Below, one piece after another: positions 6,360-14,423 of a stretch of DNA of 22,009 nucleotides. The notes under the pieces were generated by a model. The model did not search any database. It saw nothing but the letters and a program-made list of their open reading frames with translations, and was not told the DNA's origin. Position numbers and translations under genes: made by a program. Origin of the DNA: an uncultured Bacteroidaceae bacterium (GTDB lineage: Bacteria; Bacteroidota; Bacteroidia; Bacteroidales; Bacteroidaceae); the NCBI GenBank assembly GCA_904501775.1, contig CAJGCJ010000023.1:1-22009 (forward strand), given 5' to 3'. The stretch's first letter is position 1; each line of letters starts with the position of its first letter.

Positions 6360-8135
6360 TTAACGTATTACGATGTCGTAGGGGATACGTGCCTGAATGT
6401 TATCGGCGCTCTTTACATTGCGTATAAATGAATATACCGAGTACCACTCGCCGAGTAACTCTTTAATCTCGTTATTCATATAATCTGATTTTGTCTCGTT
6501 CAGAATCATTGCAAAGGGATCCTCCTCTGCGGGATATGATACTGTGTGATACTCCTTGCTCTCAATCATCTTTGCAGCATAGGCTATGGCATCGTCCAAG
6601 TTACCGAGTTCATCGACAAGACCAATCTTCAATCCCTGCTCGCCGGTCCATACACGACCCTCGGCAATCAGTTTCACGCTGTCCTGTGACATGCCTCGTC
6701 CGTCGGCTACACGCTTGGTAAATGTGTCGTAGCCCTGCTCAATCATTTTCTGCAATTGTGCTCTTTCGGCTGCGTTGAAGGGACGTGACATTGTACCCAT
6801 GTCGGCCATTTCGTTGGTCTTTACAATATCGAATTTAAGACCAATCTTCTTTGTAAGTAAGTTGCTTACATTGGGAACCATACCAAAGATTCCGATTGAG
6901 CCTGTAATGGTAGTGGGGTCGGCGAAGATGCGGTCGCTTGCACAGCTTATGTAGTATCCGCCGCTGGCTGCTGCATCGCCCATGCTTATTATAACGGGTT
7001 TCTCCTTCTTGAGCAATGTGACCTCGCGCCATATCTGCTCACTTGCGTATGCGCTGCCGCCGGGGCTGTTAACGCGAATTACAACAGCTTTTACTTTGGG
7101 ATCTGTGCGAAGTGCCTGAAGGTCTTTTACAACCTTCTCGCCTACAATCTGAACCTCTTGGTCGAGACCTGTGCTTGCACTCTGTACAATCTCTCCACAT
7201 GCATAATATACGGCAATTTGCTCGCCTTTACCCTCCTCTGACTTTGCGCTGTTTGCAACATCGCTGATGCTTGCGAACGACAGTTTGTCGTCTTTGTTTA
7301 CAAGGTTACAGTTGCTGCGAAGAATATCCTTTACTTGGTCGATGTAGCAGAGTGCGTCGATAAGGCCGTTGTCGACGCTTGACTGTGCCTTAGCAAACAT
7401 GGTCTGTGTGTCGGCCAATTTGTTGAGCTTGTCGACATCGATGTTACGGCTTGCTGCTACATCGATGAGGACATTGTTCCAAACGCTTGTGAGGTACGAT
7501 GTTATCTGCTCGCGGTTGGCGTCTGACATCTCGGTGCAGATGAAGGGCTCCACAGCACTCTTATATGTACCTACCTTGAATACCTGCATCTCGATACCCA
7601 ATTTGTCGAGTACCTCTTTGAAGAACATCGGCTGTGATTCGAGACCGCTGAAGTCGACAGAACCTTCGGGGTTGAGCAGCAGTGTGTCGGCAACAGATGA
7701 CAGGTAATAACCCATCTTGCCGTATGAGTCGGCATAGGAAACAATCCATTTGCCACTCTTCTTGAAGTCGACCAATGCCTGACGCAGCTCCTGTACCGTA
7801 GCGGGCTGGGCAGAAAGTGTACCGGCCTCGAGGTAAACACCCTTGATATTGTCATTTACAGTTGCTTTCTTCAATGCTGTAACTGCCTGCTCGAGTGAAA
7901 CGGCGTTGCTCTCTTCGCCCATGTTCATGATTTTATCCAATGGGTTCTCCTGAGTACGGTCGGTGAGTGTTCCCGAGAGGTTAAGATGTAGGATGCTGTT
8001 CTCTTTGATGGGTGTCTCGCTACTGCCCGAGGCAATGATGCTTACCAATGATACTATGCCCATAACGGAAAACAGAGCCGCTATAAGGAATATGCCCACC
8101 ATTGTTGCAAGTGCTTGCTTGAAAAATGCTTTCAT
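6360..8135 (-). CDS. sppA: Signal peptide peptidase SppA, 67K type
   Basis: A 591-residue inner-membrane serine protease that cleaves leftover signal peptides. It has an N-terminal membrane anchor (residues about 12-36) followed by two tandem ClpP-like SppA domains. The Ser/Lys dyad is visible: K192 in GTYKSAVEPF in the first domain and S391 in DAAASGGYYISC in the second. RVNSPGGSAYASE (from about 354) forms the conserved oxyanion region. Length matches the long (67K) form found in E. coli and Bacteroidales. It is an apparently single-gene unit, with a terminator at 6301-6335. The start at 8135 places the basic MKAFFK just before the hydrophobic anchor. Confidence 0.95.
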   Translation of the reverse strand: MKAFFKQALATMVGIFLIAALFSVMGIVSLVSIIASGSSETPIKENSILHLNLSGTLTDRTQENPLDKIMNMGEESNAVSLEQAVTALKKATVNDNIKGVYLEAGTLSAQPATVQELRQALVDFKKSGKWIVSYADSYGKMGYYLSSVADTLLLNPEGSVDFSGLESQPMFFKEVLDKLGIEMQVFKVGTYKSAVEPFICTEMSDANREQITSYLTSVWNNVLIDVAASRNIDVDKLNKLADTQTMFAKAQSSVDNGLIDALCYIDQVKDILRSNCNLVNKDDKLSFASISDVANSAKSEEGKGEQIAVYYACGEIVQSASTGLDQEVQIVGEKVVKDLQALRTDPKVKAVVIRVNSPGGSAYASEQIWREVTLLKKEKPVIISMGDAAASGGYYISCASDRIFADPTTITGSIGIFGMVPNVSNLLTKKIGLKFDIVKTNEMADMGTMSRPFNAAERAQLQKMIEQGYDTFTKRVADGRGMSQDSVKLIAEGRVWTGEQGLKIGLVDELGNLDDAIAYAAKMIESKEYHTVSYPAEEDPFAMILNETKSDYMNNEIKELLGEWYSVYSFIRNVKSADNIQARIPYDIVIR

Positions 8136-8270
8136 ATCAGTTCGTTTAAAGATTTATTAATTGACGTATTGTATAAAATTTTACGAAAATACAATATTAT
8201 GTCGAGAATATGGCTTTTGGTAACTGTTTTTTTTAGAAAAATAGTGCTTTAATGGTGTATTTTTGGCAAA

Positions 8271-8308
8271 AATATATGTGCACCCACTATGGTGGGTGCA
8301 CATATATT
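8271..8308 (-). terminator. Terminator of the sialidase gene
   Basis: A perfect 17-bp stem (arms 8271-8287 and 8292-8308) around the loop TATG, followed on the minus strand by a short T-run. It begins 23 nt past the sialidase stop codon. The stem is unusually long and G+C-rich at its tip (CACCCAC/GTGGGTG). Confidence 0.82.
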
Positions 8309-8331
8309 AGTTTATAAGGTCTGCTTTACGG

Positions 8332-11300
8332 TTACTTTACCAATGTCTTCTTACCATCGATAATGTTAATGCCGTTTGTTGCTTTCTCGATCTTGCGACC
8401 ACCAAGGTCGTAGATTTCGCCGTTAACCTTGACGCTCTCAATCTCTGCGATACCTGTTCTGCTGATGGTGTAATTGAGTATAATCTCGGGGTTGCATCTC
8501 AACCAATCCATGCTGAATACGGTATAAGAGGGGATTGTTACGGTATATTTGCCTTCGTCGGTTATAATGTCTTCGAAGATGATGTCGATTGCATCGGCTG
8601 CGCTTGTATTCCACTTGGGCTTACCTATTGTAACATTGGCACCGCTCTCATCTGTTACTTTGATGATTGCACTGTCGCTTATGCGTCCGGGATATTCGGG
8701 TGCAAAGCTCAATGTCAGCTGAGTGAGGTTGCCAACTGTTGAGTTGTCGGCAGGAGTGATGCTTGTGGGGATGAATGTCTCGGTGTCATCTTCCTCCTCC
8801 TCTTCAACAGTAAAGGGAAGAATTGAGTATGCGCTGTCGGTGATGGTTTCCAATGAGTAGTTCTTGTAAAGGATGGTGTAGTCGGCACCATATGTGCTCT
8901 CCTCGTACAGGAATGCAATGGTAGAGTCCTTCTGCAAGCACATTGTTGAGTATGCCGAGCCAATCATAGATGCCTGATGACGTCCGTCCCAGTCCTTGGC
9001 GAAGTTGGCAGGTGTGTTGTAATCCTCTTCCGAAGCAAGTTCCTTGTAGTAGATACCTACGTTGGTGCGTCCGCTACCGAAAGGCAATGACTGCAATGCA
9101 ATCCATACATTCTCCTTGTCCTCGTTTCTTACAGCAGGTACGATGAGAATCTCACCATTACATGAGTTGTTCAATGCTACAACACCGTTTACATTGCTGT
9201 TTGATGTAGCACGTTTGCCCCATGAACCCTCGGCCTTCTTGGCATCGGTGAAGGTGAAGATATTGAAGTGACGTCCGCCATGGCAACGTGAACTGATGAT
9301 GATGTTACCGTTGGGCAACTCTTCGACTTTAGGCTCGTCGGCACCATCGGGTATGGGGGCTGTCTCAACACCGCCGAGTACATCCCATGAACCACCGAAG
9401 TCGTCGCTGTAAAGTACGAAGTTGGTGTATGTGGCATATCTGTTCTTCAAAAGAACGGCACAGTAGAGACGATAGTAGTCGTTAACCTTTACATAACGGC
9501 TCTGATGTATCTTACCCGAACCGATGAACATTGCCATTACAGGACCCTGCTTGGAGTTGTCCCACATTGCATATATTTCGTCAGCAATGTCAACAGGCTC
9601 GCTCCACTTTGCACCGTTGTCGTCACTGTAGAAACGTGCTATGTTCTGGTGGTTGTTGCGTGTACCATTGGGGAACGATACGTTACCTGCACAGCTGAGT
9701 ACAAGCACGCGGTCGCTCTCGCGGTCGGCTACGATACAGGGGTCACCGAATCCAACATGCATGAAGTCGGGTGAGCTGGCGCCTTGACCAACTACGATGT
9801 CGAACTTCTCGTTCCATGTTGCACCGTTGTCGTTGCTGATACGCGCGTGTAGGTCGATACGGCCGTTATATACCATACCGATATCAGCACCGCTGTGACG
9901 GTAGTCGGCAACTGCGATAAGGTCACCGTTGTTGGCCATTGCGATGGCGGGAATACGGTAGGGGATAGCGTTCTTCTTTGTTACGAAAATCTCTTTAGAC
10001 TCCTCAACTGCTGCAGAACTGCGGACGATTGTCGCGTAGAAGTTTGAGGTGTTGGCAAACATGTCGCTCATTGAAGTGAGTGTGAATGACAATGAGTTTA
10101 CATCGTCACCTGTTGCCGAAACGCTCTTGGCTTCGGTTGAGTTAGCTGTTACACCCTCGCCTCCGGCAGGTGTTATTGTGAGGTCGTATGTGCCCGAGCT
10201 TACGAAATCGAAGCGGTAGCTCTCGATAGCGTAGCCTGCGTCGGCTTTCACCATGTAGGTTGCCGAATGTACTCCATTCACGGCAGCATTGGGAAGGCAA
10301 GTATACAACTGGATGTCGCCTGCATTGTTATATTTTGCCATGTTGTTGCGGCCCTGTGACTCGATGAGTGCTACATGAGGCACGTTGGTTGACTGCCATG
10401 CCGAAGCCCATGTGCCGGCTGTGTTTGATGCTGTCCACTCGCCGGCGTTTGTGTTGACGGGATATTCAGCCTTTGCAAAACGGATGTTGAGTGTTGAACC
10501 TGCATCGGCACCACCGCTCCAGAATGCAAGGATATTGTTACGGTTGTTTACGATGTTGCCGGGGAACCCTTTCTCGTACATATAGAAATAGGTGTCATCG
10601 CTACCAAGGTCCTCCGATGGTGTAAACAGCCAAAGGTCGGTGTATCCCTCGGGCAGTTTGTCGGCATCTACAAGTATGGGATATGATGTGCCGCCCTCCT
10701 GTCCTTTCATAGTTGTGGGTGCTGCAAGAACCTTGCTTGTACCGGTCTGTTTGTTGTAGAGCTTGTAACCATCGCCGTTGTCACCTACGAATGCCCACAA
10801 CTGAGCCTCGTTGGTAATGTCCGATACCATATCCTCGAGAGTGATATTGGTAACATCGCCCTGATTGCCGATTACATAGCCGTTGGCTGCAATCTGCATG
10901 GTGTACCACACTGTACCCTGTGCAAACTCACCGTCGGAAATTGTTGTTGCAGAGAAATAGTTGACAACCTCAACCTCGGGGTTTCTGAGCATCTCAAGTG
11001 CTTCAGCGGGGTCGAAATCACCAACCTCGGTGAACTTAACGCGGTTGCCCTCGTCCATTGTGCTCCAACCGTCAATTGTCATCTGGTTGCTGCCACCCAA
11101 GTTGATGTAGCTGTTTACAATGTTCTTGAAGTTTACTCTGACGCGCTCGCCATCGCCTGCATCGGTAAATTCGAGGGGGTCGCCGGGGCCGCTCACCAAT
11201 GTGCGGTCTTTCTTGATGAATTTGTTTGCATGGATGCTGAACAGATAATAGTTCTCATTGTCTATTGTCAGCACTGCGAACTGGTTTTGTGTCTTTGTTG

Positions 11301-11499
11301 CATCTGTAGTGGTGCCGAATCCTGCATCGTTTGTTGAGCAGAACTGGTTGCCGTCAGCCTTTACCGACCATCCGCCACGAGTTGTTGTAGTAACAGTGTA
11401 GCATTTGTTCTGATCAAAGTCGGAAAGCTTGATGACAGATGCCGTTGCTGATGCTATAAAAACGAACAGCAACGATAAGAGAATAGTAAATTTTCTCAT
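8332..11499 (-). CDS. Secreted exo-alpha-sialidase (GH33-like), multidomain
   Basis: A 1055-residue exported protein. It has a signal peptide (MRKFTILLSLLFVF..., residues 1-20). Residues about 21-500 are an N-terminal extension that could include carbohydrate-binding or lectin-like modules; I cannot name them. The sialidase domain spans about 503-895: the YRIP motif (514-517, Arg515 of the sialate-binding triad), likely acid/base Asp in VADYRH (about 532), further arginines in SSRCHGGR (738, 743), and Asp boxes at 555-562, 625-632 and 698-705 (S-x-D-x-G-x-x-W pattern). An acidic EEEEEDD linker (899-905) leads to a beta-rich domain (about 910-1012). The last 40 residues, with IYDLGGRKIE and GINIIDGKK, resemble type IX-like C-terminal tails. 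It releases terminal sialic acid from glycans. It sits 34 nt after aroE, with no sialic-acid catabolic or SusCD genes nearby. Confidence 0.9.
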   Translation of the reverse strand: MRKFTILLSLLFVFIASATASVIKLSDFDQNKCYTVTTTTRGGWSVKADGNQFCSTNDAGFGTTTDATKTQNQFAVLTIDNENYYLFSIHANKFIKKDRTLVSGPGDPLEFTDAGDGERVRVNFKNIVNSYINLGGSNQMTIDGWSTMDEGNRVKFTEVGDFDPAEALEMLRNPEVEVVNYFSATTISDGEFAQGTVWYTMQIAANGYVIGNQGDVTNITLEDMVSDITNEAQLWAFVGDNGDGYKLYNKQTGTSKVLAAPTTMKGQEGGTSYPILVDADKLPEGYTDLWLFTPSEDLGSDDTYFYMYEKGFPGNIVNNRNNILAFWSGGADAGSTLNIRFAKAEYPVNTNAGEWTASNTAGTWASAWQSTNVPHVALIESQGRNNMAKYNNAGDIQLYTCLPNAAVNGVHSATYMVKADAGYAIESYRFDFVSSGTYDLTITPAGGEGVTANSTEAKSVSATGDDVNSLSFTLTSMSDMFANTSNFYATIVRSSAAVEESKEIFVTKKNAIPYRIPAIAMANNGDLIAVADYRHSGADIGMVYNGRIDLHARISNDNGATWNEKFDIVVGQGASSPDFMHVGFGDPCIVADRESDRVLVLSCAGNVSFPNGTRNNHQNIARFYSDDNGAKWSEPVDIADEIYAMWDNSKQGPVMAMFIGSGKIHQSRYVKVNDYYRLYCAVLLKNRYATYTNFVLYSDDFGGSWDVLGGVETAPIPDGADEPKVEELPNGNIIISSRCHGGRHFNIFTFTDAKKAEGSWGKRATSNSNVNGVVALNNSCNGEILIVPAVRNEDKENVWIALQSLPFGSGRTNVGIYYKELASEEDYNTPANFAKDWDGRHQASMIGSAYSTMCLQKDSTIAFLYEESTYGADYTILYKNYSLETITDSAYSILPFTVEEEEEDDTETFIPTSITPADNSTVGNLTQLTLSFAPEYPGRISDSAIIKVTDESGANVTIGKPKWNTSAADAIDIIFEDIITDEGKYTVTIPSYTVFSMDWLRCNPEIILNYTISRTGIAEIESVKVNGEIYDLGGRKIEKATNGINIIDGKKTLVK

Positions 11500-11533
11500 G
11501 TGTTAAAAGTTTAAAGGTTAGTATATTTGCTTT

Positions 11534-12283
11534 TTAACTGTTCCATATTTCCCACGATGCCAACGCTTGCAGATACCACATCTCGTAGCCGCTTTTTGTG
11601 GTGGCACCCATAGCTCTTCCTTTTTGCAGAAAGAGTGTGTTCTCGGGGTTATATACTACGTCGTAAAGCAGGTGTTTTCCGGTGAGTTTTTCGTATGGGA
11701 TAGAGGGAGAGAGGTCTACACCGTGTCCTACCATTCCCAATGGTGTGCAGTTTACTATGACGGTGTGTGTTGACATTATATCGTCGGTCAGTTCCTCGTA
11801 TGCTATGGCTTTATCCTGTGATTTGCGCGATACATAAAGATATTCGATACCTAATTTATGCAATGCACATGCCACAGCTTTTGATACTCCGCCCGTTCCA
11901 AGGATAAGTGCTCTCTTGTGATGCTCCTTGAGCAGTGGTGACAGTGAACGAGCAAAGCCAATGACGTCGCTGTTGTAGCCATGCAGATGTGCTTTTCCCT
12001 CTTCGTCGTGTGTTACCTTCACTACGTTTACAGCACCTACTTCGGCAGCTTCGTCGCTCATGCCTTCGAGATAATCTTTTATCTGTAACTTGTAGGGTAT
12101 TGTCACATTGAAGCCACACAGGGTGGGGTTGTCGGCAAGTATCTTCTTAAGTTCCTTGATGTCGCTTATCTCGTAGGGTGCATAGTGCGCATCAATGCCT
12201 TCGTCGCTGAACTTCTTGTTGAAGAACGACGGCGAGGCTGACTGTCCTAAGGGGTAGCCAATTATTCCGTACAGCTTTTTCAT
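11534..12283 (-). CDS. aroE: Shikimate dehydrogenase
   Basis: A 249-residue cytoplasmic enzyme reducing 3-dehydroshikimate to shikimate with NADPH in aromatic amino acid synthesis. The N-terminal substrate domain has IGYPLGQSASP (normally GHS; His is Gln here) and the catalytic Lys in NVTIPYKLQI (about 60-69). GYNSDVIGF holds the catalytic Asp (NTD in most relatives, NSD here). The cofactor domain has the glycine-rich LGTGGVSKAVA (about 129-139), and the C-terminal LLYDVVYNPENT is typical. It is third in the phoH-purC-aroE cluster. A strong hairpin ends only nine bases before its ATG. Confidence 0.93.
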   Translation of the reverse strand: MKKLYGIIGYPLGQSASPSFFNKKFSDEGIDAHYAPYEISDIKELKKILADNPTLCGFNVTIPYKLQIKDYLEGMSDEAAEVGAVNVVKVTHDEEGKAHLHGYNSDVIGFARSLSPLLKEHHKRALILGTGGVSKAVACALHKLGIEYLYVSRKSQDKAIAYEELTDDIMSTHTVIVNCTPLGMVGHGVDLSPSIPYEKLTGKHLLYDVVYNPENTLFLQKGRAMGATTKSGYEMWYLQALASWEIWNS

Positions 12284-12292
12284 AGATGAATT

Positions 12293-12334
12293 ATATCCCG
12301 TTCAGAAGCACGCAAGTGTACCTGAACGGGATAT
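12293..12334 (-). promoter_or_regulatory. Strong hairpin in the purC-aroE spacer
   Basis: Arms 12293-12305 and 12322-12334 form a perfect 13-bp stem (ATATCCCGTTCAG and complement). The 16-nt loop can itself pair GCAC with GTGT. No T-run follows on either strand, so it is not a canonical terminator. It ends 9 nt before the aroE ATG and starts 6 nt after the purC stop, so it may attenuate read-through, protect the purC mRNA end, or mask aroE translation initiation. Confidence 0.6.
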
Positions 12335-12340
12335 CTGTTA

Positions 12341-13285
12341 TTATCCAAGATAGTCTGAAATATTCTTCTCGATGCGCGAATGGATATCTTCGCACTCGTT
12401 CTTTTCGAACTTCTCGCCTGTGATGTTCTCGTAGAGTTCGATGTAACGGTTGCTGATGCTCTCAACAATCTCGTCGGTCATTTCGGGGACCTGCTGGCCC
12501 TCTTTGCCCTGGAAACCGTTATCCATAAGCCACTCGCGTACGAACTCCTTTGACAACTGTTTCTGGGGCTCGCCCTTCTCGAACTTCTCCTCGTATCCCT
12601 CGGCATAGAAATAACGTGATGAGTCGGGGGTATGTATCTCGTCCATAAGATAGATTGTACCGTTGTGCTTGCCGAACTCATACTTTGTGTCTACAAGGAT
12701 AAGGCCACGCTCGGCAGCGATCTCGCTTCCACGCTTGAAGAGTGCAAGTGTGTACTGCTCAAGAAGTGCATACTCCTCGGGAGTAGCAAGACCCTGTGCA
12801 AGAATCTCCTCTTTAGAGATGTCGGCATCGTGCTCGCCAATCTCGGCCTTTGTGGTGGGTGTTATGATGGGCTCGGGGAATCGCTGGTTCTCTCTCATGC
12901 CCTCGGGAAGCTTCACTCCGCAAATCTCGCGAACGCCGCTCTTGTATGCACGCCAAGCCGAGCCGCAAAGATAGCCGCGTACAATCATTTCAACGGGGAA
13001 ACCCTCGCACATTACACCTACTGTTACCATGGGGTCGGGAGTAGCAAGCTTCCAGTTGGGGCAGATATCTGTTGTTGCATCAAGGAACTTTGCTGCAATC
13101 TGATTCAGCATCTGGCCTTTGAAAGGAATACCCTTGGGAAGTACAACGTCGAATGCCGAGATGCGGTCGGTTGCAACCATCACCAGCTTGTCGTCGCCAA
13201 TGTTGTATACATCGCGCACCTTGCCATGATATACACTCTTTTGATTTTTGAAATTGAACTCAGTGTTTGTTAATGCTTTTGCCAT
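12341..13285 (-). CDS. purC: Phosphoribosylaminoimidazole-succinocarboxamide (SAICAR) synthase
   Basis: A 314-residue cytoplasmic enzyme of purine synthesis that joins CAIR and aspartate using ATP. Near the N-terminus, YHGKVRDVY (the KVRDxY motif) is followed by ATDRISAFDVVLP, the family signature. Central VRGYLCGSAWRAY and LPEGMRE, and the DTKYEFGKHNGTIYLMDEIHTPDSSRY stretch (given in part here: DTKYEFG, DEIHTPDSSR), are classic PurC motifs. Length matches the longer PurC form seen in Bacteroidales. It starts 17 nt after the phoH stop, so it is probably cotranscribed with phoH. Confidence 0.97.
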   Translation of the reverse strand: MAKALTNTEFNFKNQKSVYHGKVRDVYNIGDDKLVMVATDRISAFDVVLPKGIPFKGQMLNQIAAKFLDATTDICPNWKLATPDPMVTVGVMCEGFPVEMIVRGYLCGSAWRAYKSGVREICGVKLPEGMRENQRFPEPIITPTTKAEIGEHDADISKEEILAQGLATPEEYALLEQYTLALFKRGSEIAAERGLILVDTKYEFGKHNGTIYLMDEIHTPDSSRYFYAEGYEEKFEKGEPQKQLSKEFVREWLMDNGFQGKEGQQVPEMTDEIVESISNRYIELYENITGEKFEKNECEDIHSRIEKNISDYLG

Positions 13286-13302
13286 ATCTGTTTGTTTTTA
13301 AA

Positions 13303-14259
13303 TTATTGTTCGTTCTTTGAATTCTCTTTGTCGTATGTGTCGTATGCCTCTACAATGCGTGTCACAAGTTTGTGGCGTACAATATCTTTCTTGTTCAGTG
13401 TAATGAATCCTATACCCTGCACATCTTTCAAGACGTTTAGCGCATGAATCAGACCCGACTGCTGCTTGGCTGGAAGGTCAATCTGTGTGAGGTCGCCCGT
13501 TATTATCATCTTGGTGTTGTTTCCCATTCGGGTGAGGAACATCTTTATCTGCTGCGGAGTAGTGTTCTGCGCCTCGTCGAGTATTACGATAGCATCGTTG
13601 AGCGTGCGGCCACGCATGAAGGCAAGCGGAGCTATCTGTATGACGTTGTTGTCCATGTACTCCTTGAGCTTTGCCATTGGTATCATGTCTTCGAGTGCGT
13701 CGTACAAAGGTTGCAGATAGGGATCTATCTTGTCGCGCATGTCGCCGGGAAGGAATCCTAGTTTTTCGCCTGCTTCAACTGCCGGACGGCTCAATATGAT
13801 TTTTCTCACTTCGCGGTTTTTCAGGGCTCTCACTGCAAGTGCTATTGCAGTGTAGGTTTTTCCAGAACCTGCCGGGCCCACTGCAAATATCATGTCGTTC
13901 TTTGTGAATTCCTGCACAAGACGGCATTGGTTCTCGCTGCGCGGATATATGGGACGTCCATTTATGTTATACACAATAACATGGCTGTCGGTGCCCTTGT
14001 CGGTGCGCTTGCCGTTGACCGCGTCGATGATTGCCTCTTCGTTTATACTGTTGTATTTTATGCAATGTTCGCGCAGCAGGTCTATCACTTTGTTGAATCT
14101 CTCGAGCTCGTCCTCATCGCCCATCACTTTTATTATGTTATCGCGTGCAACAATGCGCAGTTTGGGATGCAGTTTCTTCAACATCTGCATATGTACGTTG
14201 TTGGCTCCGTAGAACGATGCCGGGTCAATTCCTTCAAGTATTATATGACGTTCTATCAT
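13303..14259 (-). CDS. PhoH-like ATPase (PhoH/PhoL family)
   Basis: A 318-residue cytoplasmic NTPase. An N-terminal domain (about 1-85) with a KH-like segment (HPKLRIVARDNIIKVMGDED) precedes the P-loop ATPase domain. Walker A is GPAGSGKT (128-135), and Walker B is AIVILDEAQNTT. RTLNDA and ITGDLTQIDLP are further PhoH signatures. Relatives (E. coli YbeZ) partner the rRNase YbeY in ribosome/RNA quality control; no ybeY is visible here. It is the first gene of the cluster with purC and aroE, and carries its own promoter at 14309-14340. Confidence 0.95.
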   Translation of the reverse strand: MIERHIILEGIDPASFYGANNVHMQMLKKLHPKLRIVARDNIIKVMGDEDELERFNKVIDLLREHCIKYNSINEEAIIDAVNGKRTDKGTDSHVIVYNINGRPIYPRSENQCRLVQEFTKNDMIFAVGPAGSGKTYTAIALAVRALKNREVRKIILSRPAVEAGEKLGFLPGDMRDKIDPYLQPLYDALEDMIPMAKLKEYMDNNVIQIAPLAFMRGRTLNDAIVILDEAQNTTPQQIKMFLTRMGNNTKMIITGDLTQIDLPAKQQSGLIHALNVLKDVQGIGFITLNKKDIVRHKLVTRIVEAYDTYDKENSKNEQ

Positions 14260-14308
14260 CTCTTTTTCTTTGTAGAATGTATAAGAAACCCAATTTAGGT
14301 TTATCTCG

Positions 14309-14340
14309 CGAAGATAGTAATTTTAATGAATTCTACAAAA
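14309..14340 (-). promoter_or_regulatory. Promoter (-33/-7) of the phoH-purC-aroE cluster
   Basis: Minus-strand TTTTG (14336-14340), a 19-nt spacer, then TATCTTCG (14309-14316), one base off TAnnTTTG. It lies about 50 nt before the phoH ATG. The spacing equals that of the promoter at 6134-6165. Confidence 0.65.
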
Positions 14341-14365
14341 TATTTTACTATACCTAATTCTATAT

Positions 14366-14403
14366 AAAAAAAGATTCAGCGGAGCAAGGCTCCACTGAAT
14401 CTT
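14366..14403 (-). terminator. Terminator of the [FeFe] hydrogenase gene
   Basis: A 9-bp stem (AAGATTCAG/CTGAATCTT), one C-A mismatch, and a further 5-bp stem GGAGC/GCTCC around the loop AAG. On the minus strand it is followed by at least five T. It starts about 20 nt past the stop codon at 14424. Confidence 0.88.
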
Positions 14404-14423
14404 CCTACTTATATGTTTATGTT

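Noticed and set aside
8184..8191. TATTTTCG on the minus strand as the sppA promoter
   Set aside because: One mismatch to the -7 consensus and no TTTG at 19-nt spacing; too weak to list.
12632..13273. 213-codon plus-strand frame opposite purC
   Set aside because: It is a shadow of purC, whose motifs are unmistakable.
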